A stretch of 64,000 bases of DNA from Zea mays (taxonomy: Eukaryota > Streptophyta > Magnoliopsida > Poales > Poaceae): assembly GCF_902167145.1 (NCBI RefSeq), contig NC_050097.1, forward strand, positions 115,601,982 through 115,665,981. Reading direction: 5' to 3'. This document shows, in pieces, positions 1 through 10,918 of the stretch. The notes beneath the pieces are model-generated. The model was not told where the DNA came from, did no database searches, and saw only the letters and a program-made list of their open reading frames with translations. Position 1 is the first letter of the stretch; the number at the start of each line of letters is the position of its first letter. Position numbers and translations under genes: made by a program.

Positions 1-674
1 TATAAATCGGCGGTAATAGCCAGCTAGTCCAAGGAAACTTCGGACTTGATGTACCGTGGTTGGGGGTTTCCACTCCAAGATATCCTTGACCTTGCTGTGA
101 TCTACCGCAATCCCCTGGCAGATAACACATGTCCCAGAAATTGAATTTCTTCCAGCCAAAACGCGCACTTACTGAACTTGGCATATAATTGGTGTTCTCT
201 TAAGCGCGTTAACACAATCCGTAAGTGTTGAGCATGCTCCTCTTCATTCTTTGAATATATTAAGATATCATCTATGAAGACCACCACAAATTTGTCCAAC
301 TCGGGCATGAATACCGAGTTCATCAAATAAGTGAAGTGGGCAGGAGCATTTGTCAGTCTGAAAGACATTACCAAGTATTCAAATAAACCATACCGCGTGG
401 TGAATGCGGTCTTTGGTATATCCTCGGGCCTGATACGGATCTGATGATAGCTCGATCTGAGATCGATCTTGGAGAATACCCTCGCTCCAGTCAGTTGATG
501 AAATAAAATGTCAATCCGTGGAAGAGGGTACTTGTTTTTGATAGTGACCTCATTCAGGGGTCGATAATCCATGCACATCCGTAATGTTTGATCCTTCTTC
601 TTGACGAATATGGCTGGACAACCCCATGGTGATGATCTTGGCCGGATGAATCCTTTCTCTAGTAGATCTTGTAA
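1..674 (-). pseudogene. pol: Gypsy reverse transcriptase fragment (pol)
   Basis: Reads [32 protein letters not shown] and FIDDILIYS, which are the gypsy RT fingers and palm blocks; FIDD holds the two catalytic aspartates. It would copy element RNA into DNA in cytoplasmic particles. It is in the same minus-strand frame as the protease ORF upstream, with one stop (LKI*LQ) between them, probably CAG to TAG. Near position 110 the frame shifts: the next block (GLAGYYRRFI, start of the connection domain) is one base out of frame. The remaining pol is off the left edge. Inactive. Confidence 0.92.
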
Positions 675-1775
675 CTAAATCTTCAGTTCTGCCAGCTCAT
701 TTGGAGGCATTCGGTACGATCTTCTAGAAATGGGAGCCGTACCGGGCTTCAACTCAATTACAAACTCTACATCTCTTTCAGGTGGCAATCCAGGCAAATC
801 TTCTGGAAAAACATCTAGGAACTCACATACTACCGGAATATCCTTGATCTCCGGTATAATGGCTTCATATATTCTGCCAGTAGTTTTAGCTAGAATGGGG
901 ATAGACAAAAGAATTTCCTCTTGGTTATGACTCAACCTGATGGTTCTCTGATCAGTGTTGAGGGTTGCTTTATGTTGGGCCAACCAATTCATGCCCAAGA
1001 TGACATCTATGTCTTGGCCTTTCAGAACAATCATATTAGTAGGAAAGTCCCGTCCGGCCAATGTTACGGGCACTTGATAAGCCACTTCTCTGGTAAATAT
1101 TTGTCCCCCGGGTGAATGAATTTTAAACCCTTCCCTTGATTCATGGTATGGAATGCAATGTTGCTCCACAAAATTCTTGCTGATGAATGTATGTGAAGCA
1201 CCAGAATCAAAGAGAATAAGTGCGGGATGATTGGCCACAAGGAACGTACCCATCATTACCGGTTCACCGTCCGGTGTGGTGGCCACTTGAGTGTAATAAA
1301 TTCGTCCTGTCTTCTTTATGTTCTTGCCTGCATTTCCCTTAGCTTGAGAAGAATTCCCAGTACCTTGTTGATTGTTTGAGCGATTCTGCTTCGGATAGGG
1401 GCAATTCTTAATAAAGTGCCCAGATTTTCCGCAATTGAAGCAGTCGGTTGACGAACTGGGAAGGGCAGGGAATCGAGTGCCAGGGGCACTCGGCTGACTT
1501 GTTGTAGTGGGGGCAGCATTGGAACGGATGAACACTAGTTGTTTGAATGGGAAGGAGGGTGGACGCGTTGAAGAACGACCCTGATTAAAAGGCCGGATAA
1601 CTAACCGTTGCCTTTTCTCGGGACCCTGAGTAGGCCTGTTACCTCCATTCCTCTTGGACTTTCCAGAACTTGTATATTTAGAATCAACTGCCAGCGCTGT
1701 GCTAACAGCCCTTCCGTATGTGAGGTCGATGCAGGTAGCGATTTTCCTTTGCATCCAATCATTTAAACCCCTCAT
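675..1775 (-). pseudogene. gag-pol: Gypsy nucleocapsid (CCHC) and aspartic protease region
   Basis: The 366-residue stretch holds a basic Ser/Pro-rich linker, a zinc knuckle CFNCGKSGHFIKNC (CX2CX4HX4C, about residues 113-126) and a retropepsin site LFDSGASHTFIS (about residues 188-199). A conserved block, VILGMNWL, follows near residue 259. The C-terminal part (PPERDVEFVIELKPGTAPIS) is the usual lead-in to gypsy RT. It shares its frame with gag (1776-2393) and RT (1-674), so gag-pol was one polyprotein now split by single stops. The nucleocapsid packages element RNA; the protease would cut the polyprotein. Confidence 0.92.
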
Positions 1776-2393
1776 GAAACAGTTCTTCTTTATGTCGGTG
1801 TTGACTTGGTCAATTGCATACTGAGATAAGTGATTAAATTTATTGAGATACTAGGTGACAGTATCTCCGCCTTGCTTCAACTTCATGAATTCCTCCGGTT
1901 TCATGTGGAGTACTCCTTCCGGTATGTAATGCTCTCTGAAGGCTAGCTTGAATTCATCCCAGGTTACTTGATGACCAGCCGGTTGTACGGCAACAAAGTT
2001 CCCCCACCAGGTGCTGGCAGGGCCACGCAATTGTTGAGCCGCGAACAGAGGCTTCTGAGTTTCGGAACATCGAAGAAGTCCAAATTTTTGCTCAATGACG
2101 TGGATCCATTCATCCGCCTCTAAAGGGTCTTCTGCCTTGATGAACAACGGAGGCCGCGTCTCGGAGAAGTCCAAATAAGATGTCTCACGGGGGGCCTGCT
2201 GATAGCCCCGCCCGCCTTGTTGTTGGAGTTGCTGACCTGCCATCTCCCGTAGGAAACGGGTATTATTTGTTGTAGCATTTACCAAGGCGGCGATAGCCTC
2301 GGCAAGTGTGGGAGGGACTGGAGGTGGGTTTGGTGTTGCCTCCCTCCCACGGGAGGTACTAGCCCCATCCTGAGCACGAGTCTGGGAAGGCAT
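1776..2393 (-). pseudogene. gag: Gypsy gag capsid region
   Basis: Starts at MPSQTRAQDG (2393), chosen because it follows the non-coding leader and matches the usual Met-Pro start of this class; an upstream in-frame Met at 2432 only adds a leader-like tail. The capsid homology is the block DPLEADEWIHVIEQKF ... PASTWWGNF ... WDEFKLAFREHYIP, the retrotransposon gag family. A stop at 1851-1853 (GDTVT*YLNKF) splits gag from the rest of the reading frame, after which YLNKFNHLSQYA continues in frame. Gag forms the virus-like particle in the cytoplasm. Not functional as it stands. Confidence 0.9.
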
Positions 2394-2543
2394 CTGTGGC
2401 AACAAACATTTGAAAACAATATAATATGCCAAATAAAAACATCCATTTTACATTACTAAAAAGAGTAATGTTACAGACTCGAATTTTACAACAGCATTGC
2501 ACTACCTATTATACATCACTACTATTTCTACTATTACACTATA

Positions 2544-3128
2544 CTACTCCTGCTTCCTGTTGCTCCTGGTAGCCTCACTGTCGGGCGTAGGAGACCACTC
2601 ATCGACCAACTTCATAGAGGGAGGGGGCCTAAAAAGGTCCAGTTTGCCACCAAAAGCTTCTCCCGCTACATGAGAAGGTCCGGCTTCTGTCCCGACAGGA
2701 TCCGCAGGTACACTAGGGTGCAATTGTGAGTACAATACATGAACTTCTTCATGTAGAGTATTGCAATAAGCCTACAGGTTATCAATGGCTGAGCTAAGCT
2801 CTTCTACTCGAGCTCGAGCTTTTGCCTCCTTAGCCTAGGCAAGCGAACGAGATTGAACCACCCATTCGAGCGCTAAATCTCGATCCGCGAGCTGATCTCG
2901 TAGGCGGCGGACGTCGCTTCTCAATTCATTGATTCTGTCGCCATCCGCGACCCATATGTCAATCCTGCGTTGGAGTTCTGTTTGAAGCTGATTAACTCTC
3001 GCTTCAAGATCCCCGATCGGATCATTACTCCCACTACTGCTATCCTCGTGTCTTGGGGCAAGTTGACGACGTGGCACACCAATTGGGCCAGTATGCTTGC
3101 GCGCAGTTCCCCTCGTGCGCGGCGACAT
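2544..3128 (-). pseudogene. ORF0-like coiled-coil protein upstream of gag
   Basis: A reading frame separate from gag starts at MSPRTRGTARKH (3128) and runs through two in-frame stops (2835-2837 and 2772-2774) to 2544. The N-terminal part is basic and disordered. Residues 35-95 form a heptad-like stretch (DLEARVNQLQTELQRRIDIW, then RINELRSDVRRLRDQLADRD), predicted coiled coil. The C-terminal part is Pro/Ser-rich and acidic. Rice RIRE3 and RIRE8 elements are described as having an extra orf0 before gag, and position and style fit that. Its function is unknown; a scaffold or RNA-handling role would be guesswork. Confidence 0.65.
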
Positions 3129-3356
3129 TTTTCTAAGGGGGGAAATTTTATTAGCATAGTTCTTAGCATGATGCATGTGTAATTACAGAATCAACCTTAG
3201 TTGATTCACACCTTCTATATGTTGCACTCTTACTATCTGGTCTTTAAGATAAACTCTTTAGAAATACTTAGGTAAGAAGGGAAGAGATTTTTTTTAGATA
3301 AGTCTTTTAAAAAAATCCTTTTGAAGATGCCTCATAATATCTGCAGAGAAGGGCTT

Positions 3357-3369
3357 CGCTCCGATTCCA
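3357..3369 (-). promoter_or_regulatory. Primer binding site of the gypsy element
   Basis: Minus strand reads TGGAATCGGAGCG two bases inside the LTR end. The common plant site for initiator tRNA-Met starts TGGTATCAGAGC; this differs at two positions of the first twelve. Its position fixes the LTR boundary at 3372. Confidence 0.65.
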
Positions 3370-3371
3370 GC

Positions 3372-6300
3372 TGTGACGGAACCTCCCAAGTCATTAGGCT
3401 CACCTACAGTTGTCCTTGTCCAACGGACCTCAGACAACCCTGTAGGTGCCCCTGAATCACTTGACAAGTTCGGTATCTGCTTTTCTTACCTTTCCCAAGA
3501 GCGTTTCACCCGTCACGCAGACATTACAAGCATCGGAGTTACGAGAATGCGGAAGCAATTACATGAACTTACCTTTATTTTAAAAGTAGGACAAAGTTAT
3601 TTATTACAGACCAGGATATAACCTATGAGTGCAGAGTAATATTATTACACACCAAGGGAGGCAAAAACCCCTCCCGATAAGTTTTTAAACAAAAGTTCTT
3701 ATGGAGGATCCTTTCCTCCCGCAGCTTTACTCCTGGTGTTCTTCCTTTGGTACCACCTTAGAACAGAAGCAACAAAAGTTGGTTGCTTCCTCACCTAAAA
3801 AGAACGGGGAATAAAACCCTGAGTATGGAATTACTCAGCAAGTCTTACCTGACTAAAGAAAAGACTCTCAAGAGTATGCTGGTTATAAGGGAGTCAAGGT
3901 AAGGTTTCTCAATAATCAAAGACTCTGTTTTGCAAAAATGCTTACTAAAAGTGGATCCTTAAAAATCCAGTTTTATTTGTCAAGTTAAGTAAAATTACCT
4001 GTAACTAGAGTTCTTTCTACCCTAGTTCAAACACTTGACCTGCACTAGCCAATTTCTTAACAATCCCTTCATCTTTACTGAAGTTCTACGTATAGGGCAG
4101 TGACCAAGTCTTCATAACCGCGAAGGTACGGCGATCCGAATCGATTATACTCAGATGAGGATCTCCGATCACACGACATATGTAGCACTTAACCCTTGCA
4201 TATGTCAACCCGCCACCGGGGTTCTTAAGACCAGATCAGGTTCACGTCAACCGAGAGCACAGATACACCACCGTCCAGCCTCTTGCCACAGAGGGTACAC
4301 GATACTCTCGCCATCGCTCCACTCCTATTGCATGTTATCTTATTTTGGCCTTAGTCTGCCCAAGGCAAAGCTTACCCATGATGAGGCATGTGACCAGTTA
4401 AAGGGTCCTCGGTCATCAAGCCTACATCGAGACGGTCCTTAATCGACTCAGACTAAGACACTACACTGAGACTCTCTTCTCGTGCAAGTCACCCGCCCGG
4501 TCTCAGCTTAATCATTTCAACCCAAAGTTTGGTACCTAGCAGAGGTACATCTTTTCCGATGTTGAACACATCAAGGCCTTGATGGATCCATCATCAAGTT
4601 TTATTTTCGAAAACATCCCACCCACTTTGCCACATCATCTTTTGTAAAAACAAAACATTTTGTTTTTCTAAAGCAAGGCTAAGCATCAAAAATCTTTTTG
4701 TAAAACAGGGATTTCAAGGAAGGTAATCAAATCCAAGGAAGGTAATGTAGGAATTCTTTTAGCAATCAACTCCTATCACCTAATGCATCAAGCAAGTGAA
4801 AAAGATTTTTAAAACACAAGGAGGTGGCAAATGCACCGGGGCTTGCCTTTTTTTATAGGTGAGTCAGGCTCGGATCCGCAGATGTCAAAATAAAAACAAT
4901 TTCCTGCCTGATGTTCCGCAGGTGGTGGTGGTGAAGTCTTCTCTTCTTCTACCTCAACTTCTTCCTCGTTTTCTAAATATAACCATATATATATAAGAAT
5001 GAATGCCATGTAATGTTCATGAGAGTGCAAAGATAATAAGAGTTTATTATCTAAAGTCTTGAATACAACTTTCCTTCACGGAACTCCGAGAACTTAGGGT
5101 TTCCGGAGTTAGTAAAGGAATTCAAAGGGCAGGGGTAGGGTTTTGGGTTCTAGTTAACAAACAAGGTCCAAATCAAACCAAATTCTACCCAAGGCTTCTA
5201 AATATTATATAAAGGTCATCTAAAAAGTTTGGGGATTTTTGGAAATATTATCTATTTTCTAAAAATCCAGAAACAAGGTTTTAGGCTATTTTAAATGCTC
5301 CAAAATTCCCCATTTGATCTAAAAATCATGGAACTATTTTTATTAAATACTATGGAAAATTAGGAATCTAGGAAAATTGGTTTCACATTTTTAGGATTTT
5401 CCTACAATTTCCTAGAATTGTTGGAGTCCTGCCAGAAAAAGAAAAGGGAAAAGAATGAACAGTCCTAGGCCGATTTCAGCCGAGGCGGCCCAAACCCAGG
5501 CAGAAACGCGCGTCCGTGCCCGCGACGGTGACTTTGCGAATAAGTCCCTGCAGTCTTGAATAACCCAAAGGAGTTCAGAATACTATTTCAAACAGTCACT
5601 GACAGTTTACAATAACCCCCCCCCCCCCACGTTCTAATTCTTCACAAGTTGAGGCCCACGACGACGACGAGCGTGGCAGAGCTCCGTCGAGCTCGTAGAC
5701 CGGCTGAATGGGGCAAGGACTGGCGCTAATATCTGGTTTAACCCTAATTCTAGCCCTAAGGAGTGTTTCCCCTCATTAAATTTCACGAACGGCTATCCCA
5801 ATGTCTCTAGCCACGGTGAGCGCGCGGATGAACCAAAGAACCACGCGTTCCCGGCGATTGGCGGCGGTCTAGTTCAATTGGAGGGGTCGAGGAGCTTGAG
5901 GAGGGCCTAGGGATGCTAGAACAAGCGACGGAGAGACTTGAACTGACCTGAGTTGAGCTGGCCGCGGTGAGGTGTTCTTCGCGGTGTATTCGAACCGGTT
6001 TGGGGGAAGTGCAAAATTCGAGCTCGTTGGTGATCGGCTGGGGGCAATACTGGGTGGCTGGATGTGTGATGACCTTGCAGAGCTCGCGGTGGCTTCACTT
6101 TATAGGGAGCGACAGCGGTGGCCGGGAATTTCAGTGGTGACGCGCGGCAGTCGGAGGAGGGGGAGGTCACTGGCGCAAGTGCTTAGTGTCCGGTCACCGT
6201 GGCTGGCCTCCCAGCGATGGACAGAGGATTACAGCGGTTCACGGCGATCCGGTGGAGGTGCTAGGGTACGTGGCACCAAGCCGTGCGACGGCTATCACCG

Positions 6301-7397
6301 GCGAGCATATGTGCTCAGGCCGCAAAGCAAGGGGGTATGGCGGTGAGTCACCGGAGTCATCTCCAGGCGAATAGCTATTACCTGGCAGCCTTATCGGGTC
6401 ACCGGTGGCGTAAATCGCAACGGCGACGGCATGAATCGCAGCGGAGGTCATCGATGGTGAGATGCGCGGTTGCTCTGATCCAATCCTGGTACTATACAAT
6501 AGCGAAGGATCTTCAGAGCGCCTGACAGACGAAGTTTAGAGCAGATTTTCTCCTAATTCTTTGTGACAACATACCCAAGGCTCTGTATCAAAGTTGTAGA
6601 CCAAGGATTCAGCTACAAGTTTGTTATAGCAGCTATGGGTAAATTCCTACTAAATCAAGCTCGAATTCGTGCCCAAAGTCTCTGTAATTACATTGTCAGT
6701 CTGAAATTCAGATTTTAACAGCCTGACAACTAGACTTTAGACTTAATTATCTCCAATTTCTCCATAACAACCTTGCTTACACTCTTAAGCAAAATTGTTC
6801 CCCTTTCATAGAGATACAAAGTTGATGTGGTGCCTTAGGGCAAAATTCCTTTTGTTTGAAAGTTACAAGGTCACAAAGATGAGCACATCACACTGAAATT
6901 CAGACTTAGTCAAAAGAGTTCAAATGTGGCTCTTTTGCGATTAAGTCCAAAACTCAGGGTTCAAGTTGCAAATCTTCATAATTGTGAACCACATAACTTA
7001 AAACACCTTACTTTACTAGTTTTTGCACTTTAGTCCAAAAGTGCACTGATTTTACACTTAGCCCCCTAGGGTTTAGTTTTAGGGTTTTCGAGGGTTCCAA
7101 TTAGGATTTTTGATATATCAGGGGTGTAAATGTAATGTAGGTCCATTCTTAAGAACATTTTATGACTATTTCACTTAAACTTAAGGTTTTTCCCTATTTG
7201 GCTCTTGTTTACTCTTCAGAACCCTATTTAAGGTTAAGTACCCTATACTAGGGTCTTACTTACAAAATGCCATATCAATACAACTTGTTTGAAATTTTTG
7301 CCTAGTGAATGCACTCTAGGTGTGTCAAACATATGCAATGCCAATGCTTATGATGTTATGCTCAAGTTTTAGTGACAGTAACACCAGGGGTGTTACA
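3372..7397 (-). repeat. 5' LTR of the Tekay-like gypsy element, about 4.0 kb
   Basis: On the minus strand it begins TGTAACACCCCTGG at 7397 and ends CCGTCACA at 3372, giving the TG...CA ends of an LTR. It is followed at 3369 by the primer binding site. The partner LTR is outside the window, so the length rests on one copy. The roughly 4 kb length suits Tekay-class elements. The interior holds a poly-C run near 5618-5629 and GC-rich stretches (5640-6520). I see no host gene in it, and short open frames inside are not convincing genes. Confidence 0.75.
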
Positions 7398-8749
7398 ATA
7401 TCAGTCGCCTTCTGCTTCGGAGCTGCAGCTTTTCTCTTCTTCGGAGCAACTGCCGTCGGCTCAGGGCTCAATTTCCTCTTCTTCAGGTTTTCTTCATCTT
7501 CTTTTACCATTCTAGCGGCCTGTCTGCCCACAACACTGACAACTCTTTTTCTTTTCTGCCCTTCGACGCCCTTGTTCAACCGCTCATAATCAGGATATTC
7601 AAAATGTAGAGCATCCATTACCCGATTCAATCTTCGCTTCGGTCGGGAGCCGAAGGCTGCAGCCATCAATTGATCTTCTTTTTTAGTATAGTTCCCTAAA
7701 ATCTCGTTACACATAACTTCGATCGTGTCCAACCATTCTTGGCAGGGTTCCTTGAAGTGTTTTTTGAACTTAAAGTGATAAGGCAGCCGAACGAGTTCAC
7801 CCTCTTTCTTCTCTTCTTCTAGCTTCGGCATACCCCACTTCCTCAGCGTTGGAAATACTCTGTTGGCTAAGTATTCCTGTACTAGGTCCCTAGTTCCAAT
7901 ATGTTCAGACACAATTCTAAACTCATACACAAAATCTTGGCATGGATCCCTCGGTGTCATGTTGCATTGAGGCCTAGTCAGCCCGAAGATTAGCTTCAAC
8001 GGGCTCTGAACTAGCTTCTCCTTTTCTTCATCAATTTTAACATAAAACCATTCATATTTCCAACTGGTTGGCCATTTAGTATGATAGCTGACCACCGGTG
8101 TCTTCATATCCTTCCGATAAGCAAAATTATAACAGCCGAAGTTCTCATGCAATCCGTCTTCTCTAGCCTTCGTCTGATAATGAAGTTCATGTACTCGGCA
8201 GAATGCATCGGCGAGCGGCTCTACCCCTTGACTTCGGAGAGCCCAGATGTACACGCTGAGCCTAACAATGGCGTTAGGGGTCAGCTGATGAAAGTAAATC
8301 CCGAATTTTTCCAAGACTTCTGCAATCATTCCGTGCAGAGGGAATCTCAACCCTGCTTTGAAGAAGCTCGTAAAAACTACAACTTCATCATCTTCTGGTG
8401 TCGGGATAGTTTCTTCCCCGCCAAAGCAAACCAACCCCTTCTCGGCTTCTCTGAAGTAGCCTAGCTTTGTCAGCAAAGTCATATCAGCTTCAGACACAAT
8501 TGATTTCCCAAAATCCAGATGGCTGGGCTTCGATGGCATAATGATGTCATAATCAATTTCTCCTTCATTACCATCACCCTCTTCAATATCTACCTGCTCG
8601 GTTTCAGCAGCGGGTGATTCTTTGTCAGCAGCGCCTTCAGTCACAATCAATCCCGACCGCCTCATAACTTCGGAGATCGGAGCAGTTTCAGCAGCTTCGG
8701 CTTCCTCTCCGTCGCGAGTAACTCTAGCTGTTGAGCGTACCCTGGCCAT
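7398..8749 (-). pseudogene. Antisense ORF of a Tat-like gypsy element (putative gypsy-type transposase domain), truncated
   Basis: From MARVRSTARVTRD (8749) an uninterrupted frame runs about 450 residues until the Tekay-like LTR cuts it at 7397. The N-terminal 80 residues are acidic. The central 250 residues (FFKAGLRFPLHGMIAEVLEK, then LTPNAIVRLSVYIWALRSQG) match the grass family annotated 'putative gypsy type transposon' (PF04195). The C-terminus is Lys/Arg-rich, perhaps a nuclear signal. Tat-lineage elements such as Grande and Retand carry antisense ORFs between pol and the 3' LTR. Polarity here is opposite to the adjacent plus-strand LTR (9233-9820). A TATA box lies at 8947-8954. Role unknown. 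Confidence 0.8.
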
Positions 8750-8946
8750 TTGATGTTGAATTTTTTGCGTTTTGACAAAGTTAAATTTTTTTATCTTTGC
8801 CGAAGCTCCCTCTTGTTACGAAGCTAGAGCAAAACGATCCTTTGGTTCAGAATGCAATGAGCAAGCTTCGGTTGTGGTCAAATTTTTTGGCAGCACAACA
8901 GTGCAATAGCAGTAAATGTTGTGGTAACTTCACACCTACCCATCTG

Positions 8947-8954
8947 TTTATATA
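8947..8954 (-). promoter_or_regulatory. TATA box for the antisense ORF
   Basis: Minus strand reads CACTATATAAACAG about 200 bases upstream of the ORF start at 8749, a good plant TATA element. It lies between the ORF and the polypurine tract of the plus-strand element, so the antisense gene would have its own promoter rather than use the LTR. Confidence 0.5.
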
Positions 8955-9219
8955 GTGCTGCAGGTGGGAAGGTGAATCGTCAAGCCGCTCGCACCCGTTG
9001 AACAGTCACCCGCACCCGCTGAACGGTGGACCACTCGGTGCCTGGAAGGTGAATCGCCAGATCGCTCGTATACACTGAACGGTGGACCACCTAACGCTGG
9101 GAGTATTTTAATCGTTTCTCGGTAACGAGCTCGGGGAAGGTGTTTTCGGACCTTCGACATTCCGAAGCCTGGGAGAGTTTTTCACGGATCGAGCTCGTCA
9201 CGAAAAACGATCTAGTACC

Positions 9220-9232
9220 GTGAAGGGGCTAC
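9220..9232 (+). other. Polypurine tract of the Tat-like element
   Basis: GTGAAGGGGCTAC directly precedes the LTR start TGTTGGGG at 9233. The purine-rich run next to an LTR start is what primes plus-strand DNA synthesis. It sets the element's polarity as plus, opposite to the ORF at 7398-8749. Confidence 0.65.
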
Positions 9233-9820
9233 TGTTGGGGGTCTGCTTCGTCGCGAAGGTCCCATAAGAAGAAACACCTTCGGAAGATTGACACAAAGCC
9301 GAAGCTATCAATCAGGAGGCTTTGGAGTACATTTCCAAAGGCACCGACTTAAAGATGAAATGACCAATCGGCCCATGATAATTTGTATTATGATTGTAGA
9401 CCTTTGTAAAGGGCATGAATGTAATTCCCCACAGGCTACGTCCTATGCCTATAAATAGATGAACAGTACCCCTGTACTGTTCACGTTATCCTATAATTGC
9501 TCGTGTGCCATACTTGGATTTTTGCTTTCTGTCAAGCCGAAGGTATAAATGTAAATAAATGTCATATTTAATATCCAAGTTTATATAATGATAACGTATG
9601 AATAACATTATATGACTGTTCATATAACCTTTCATGTTTCATATGTTTCATCTTTCATTATCTTATAACTGTGATGATGAAGGTACGTCCTTCATGACCT
9701 TCGTCCGAAGATCGTTATATCCTAAGGGAAATAATGCTTCGAAAGACGAAGGACTTTAGCATTTAATACTTTGTGTTGCCTTGTTCTTGATTCATAGCAT
9801 TTGAGAACAAGTCCCCAACA
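9233..9820 (+). repeat. 3' LTR of a Tat-like gypsy element, 588 bp
   Basis: Begins TGTTGGGGGTCT and ends AGTCCCCAACA, with the inverted termini TGTTGGGG / CCCCAACA. A plus-strand TATA box (CTATAAATAG, 9449-9458) lies where an LTR promoter belongs and supports plus polarity. The flanking bases CTTTC (9821-9825) would be the target-site duplication; the 5' LTR is outside the window. The rest of this element lies left of the Tekay-like insertion. Confidence 0.75.
9449..9458 (+). promoter_or_regulatory. LTR TATA box
   Basis: CTATAAATAG in a locally AT-rich setting inside the 3' LTR, plus strand, the standard class II promoter motif of plant LTRs. Confidence 0.55.
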
Positions 9821-10321
9821 CTTTCCTTCACTCAATTTGCTTTGAATTAAACATGTGCTTTTAGACTTAGCCAATAGTTAGTCCATTGTGTTGTGTTGGA
9901 CATTAATCACCAAAACAATATGGAAAATGGCTCATCTGGAAGAATGGAGGACCAAGGAGGGCGCACTACTAGAGAGCCTTGTTGGCCTCAGTGCTCAGCT
10001 AGATCTGCATGAGTACAATAGTGATGTCTGTGCATATCCCTGCTTCATACCCTGTGAACCCTTGTAGACATCATGCTTTTTTTAATTGTGGGATATTGTT
10101 TTTGGCGTTTGACATCAAAAGGGGAGAATTATTGCATTAAAGTTTACCTTTCCTGAGAGGAAAGCTTATCTTAAGGGTGAAGTTTTTGTGGGCTAAAGAG
10201 CTTAAAGTGTGTCCTTGTGATGAGGATAAGCTCCCTTTGTTTAAAGGGGAAAGGTTTCCTTATCTCTACTACTTATTAATGCAGTAAGGGGTAGGCTGCC
10301 ATTCCGTGTTCTGCCATTCCC
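9821..10321. other. Unassigned sequence, possible old copia remnant
   Basis: No gene is readable. Phrases such as a GGACATTAATCACCAAAAC stretch near 9899 and GACATCAAAAGGGGAGAA near 10110 are reminiscent of non-coding parts of old grass retroelements, but no boundary or domain can be shown. Confidence 0.25.
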
Positions 10322-10454
10322 ATTCCCTGTTCTGCCTTTCCGATTCCCCCCTCCCTGCACAGTCCATTCTCACCATTCCCTGTTCTGCCTTTCCGATTCC
10401 CCCTCCCCGCGCAGTCCATTCTCACCATTCCCTGTTCTGCCTTTCCGACTCCCC
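10322..10454. repeat. Short minisatellite, 52-53 bp unit, about 2.5 copies
   Basis: Units begin ATTCCCTGTTCTGCC at 10322, 10375 and 10427 and differ by a few bases. They are pyrimidine-rich on the plus strand. An open frame across them is a by-product of the repeat, not a gene. Confidence 0.8.
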
Positions 10455-10521
10455 TCCCCACAAAGATCATTCCCATTCCCACGTACATCCCAGGCCTAGC
10501 TAAAATTAAATTAAAAAACAG

Positions 10522-10592
10522 GCCCCAAGGGGATTCGAACCCGCGACCCCTCAAGTAAATGTGCTCGTAGCTACCACTACACCACATGTGTG
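10522..10592 (-). repeat. tRNA-like module (possible SINE head)
   Basis: The minus strand carries an A-box-like GGTGTAGTGGTAGC and, about 30 bases on, a B-box GGGTTCGAATCCCC, the two internal pol III promoter blocks of a tRNA. The stems do not close into a good cloverleaf and no CCA-ready acceptor is visible, so this is a tRNA-derived repeat rather than a tRNA gene. A T-rich stretch follows on the minus strand. Confidence 0.45.
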
Positions 10593-10918
10593 TTTATGTC
10601 TACATCTATTATAGTAAAAACATATACTACATCTCTCCCGAAGTCCACCTGCTACCCTTGCACAATGTGTAGTAGTAGATAAATATCACCGAGATTATTA
10701 AATTATATTTTTGGATTGAGGGAGTAGTATTTAAAGAAGAGCCTTGCATACAATTTCTTTTGTTTGAATAATGTTTTCAACTTAAATTCCTTTTTTGCAT
10801 GTGTGACATTTATTCTCCGTAATATTTTTCCATGGATCTGACTTATAAGTCATTTTCATAAACCAATGCCAAAGATGAATCCATGTTTCTTACTTGAAAA
10901 CCCCGAACAAACACCACT

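Larger units (their letters stand above)
1..7397 (-). mobile_element. Ty3/gypsy LTR retrotransposon, Tekay-like chromovirus type, 5' part
   Basis: The minus strand shows, in order, a TG...CA-bounded LTR (7397 to 3372), a tRNA-iMet-like primer binding site, an upstream ORF0, gag, a CCHC knuckle, an aspartic protease and reverse transcriptase running off the left edge. RNase H, integrase and the 3' LTR lie outside the window. The RT motif order and the extra ORF before gag resemble plant Tekay/RIRE3-like elements. It sits inside the antisense gene of a Tat-like element; the bases just outside the LTR (7398-7402, ATATC) would be its target-site duplication, but the partner copy is off-window. 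Several in-frame stops show that it is inactive. Confidence 0.85.

Noticed and set aside
7320..7589. Plus-strand 89-codon hydrophobic frame
   Set aside because: Antisense of the Lys/Glu-rich end of the Tat-like antisense ORF and crosses the LTR junction at 7397.
10276..10587. Gly-rich minus-strand open frame of 103 codons
   Set aside because: It spans the 52-53 bp minisatellite and the tRNA-like module, and the repeated peptide follows from the repeat.
10522..10592. True tRNA gene
   Set aside because: A and B boxes are present, but the stems do not pair well; better explained as a tRNA-derived repeat.
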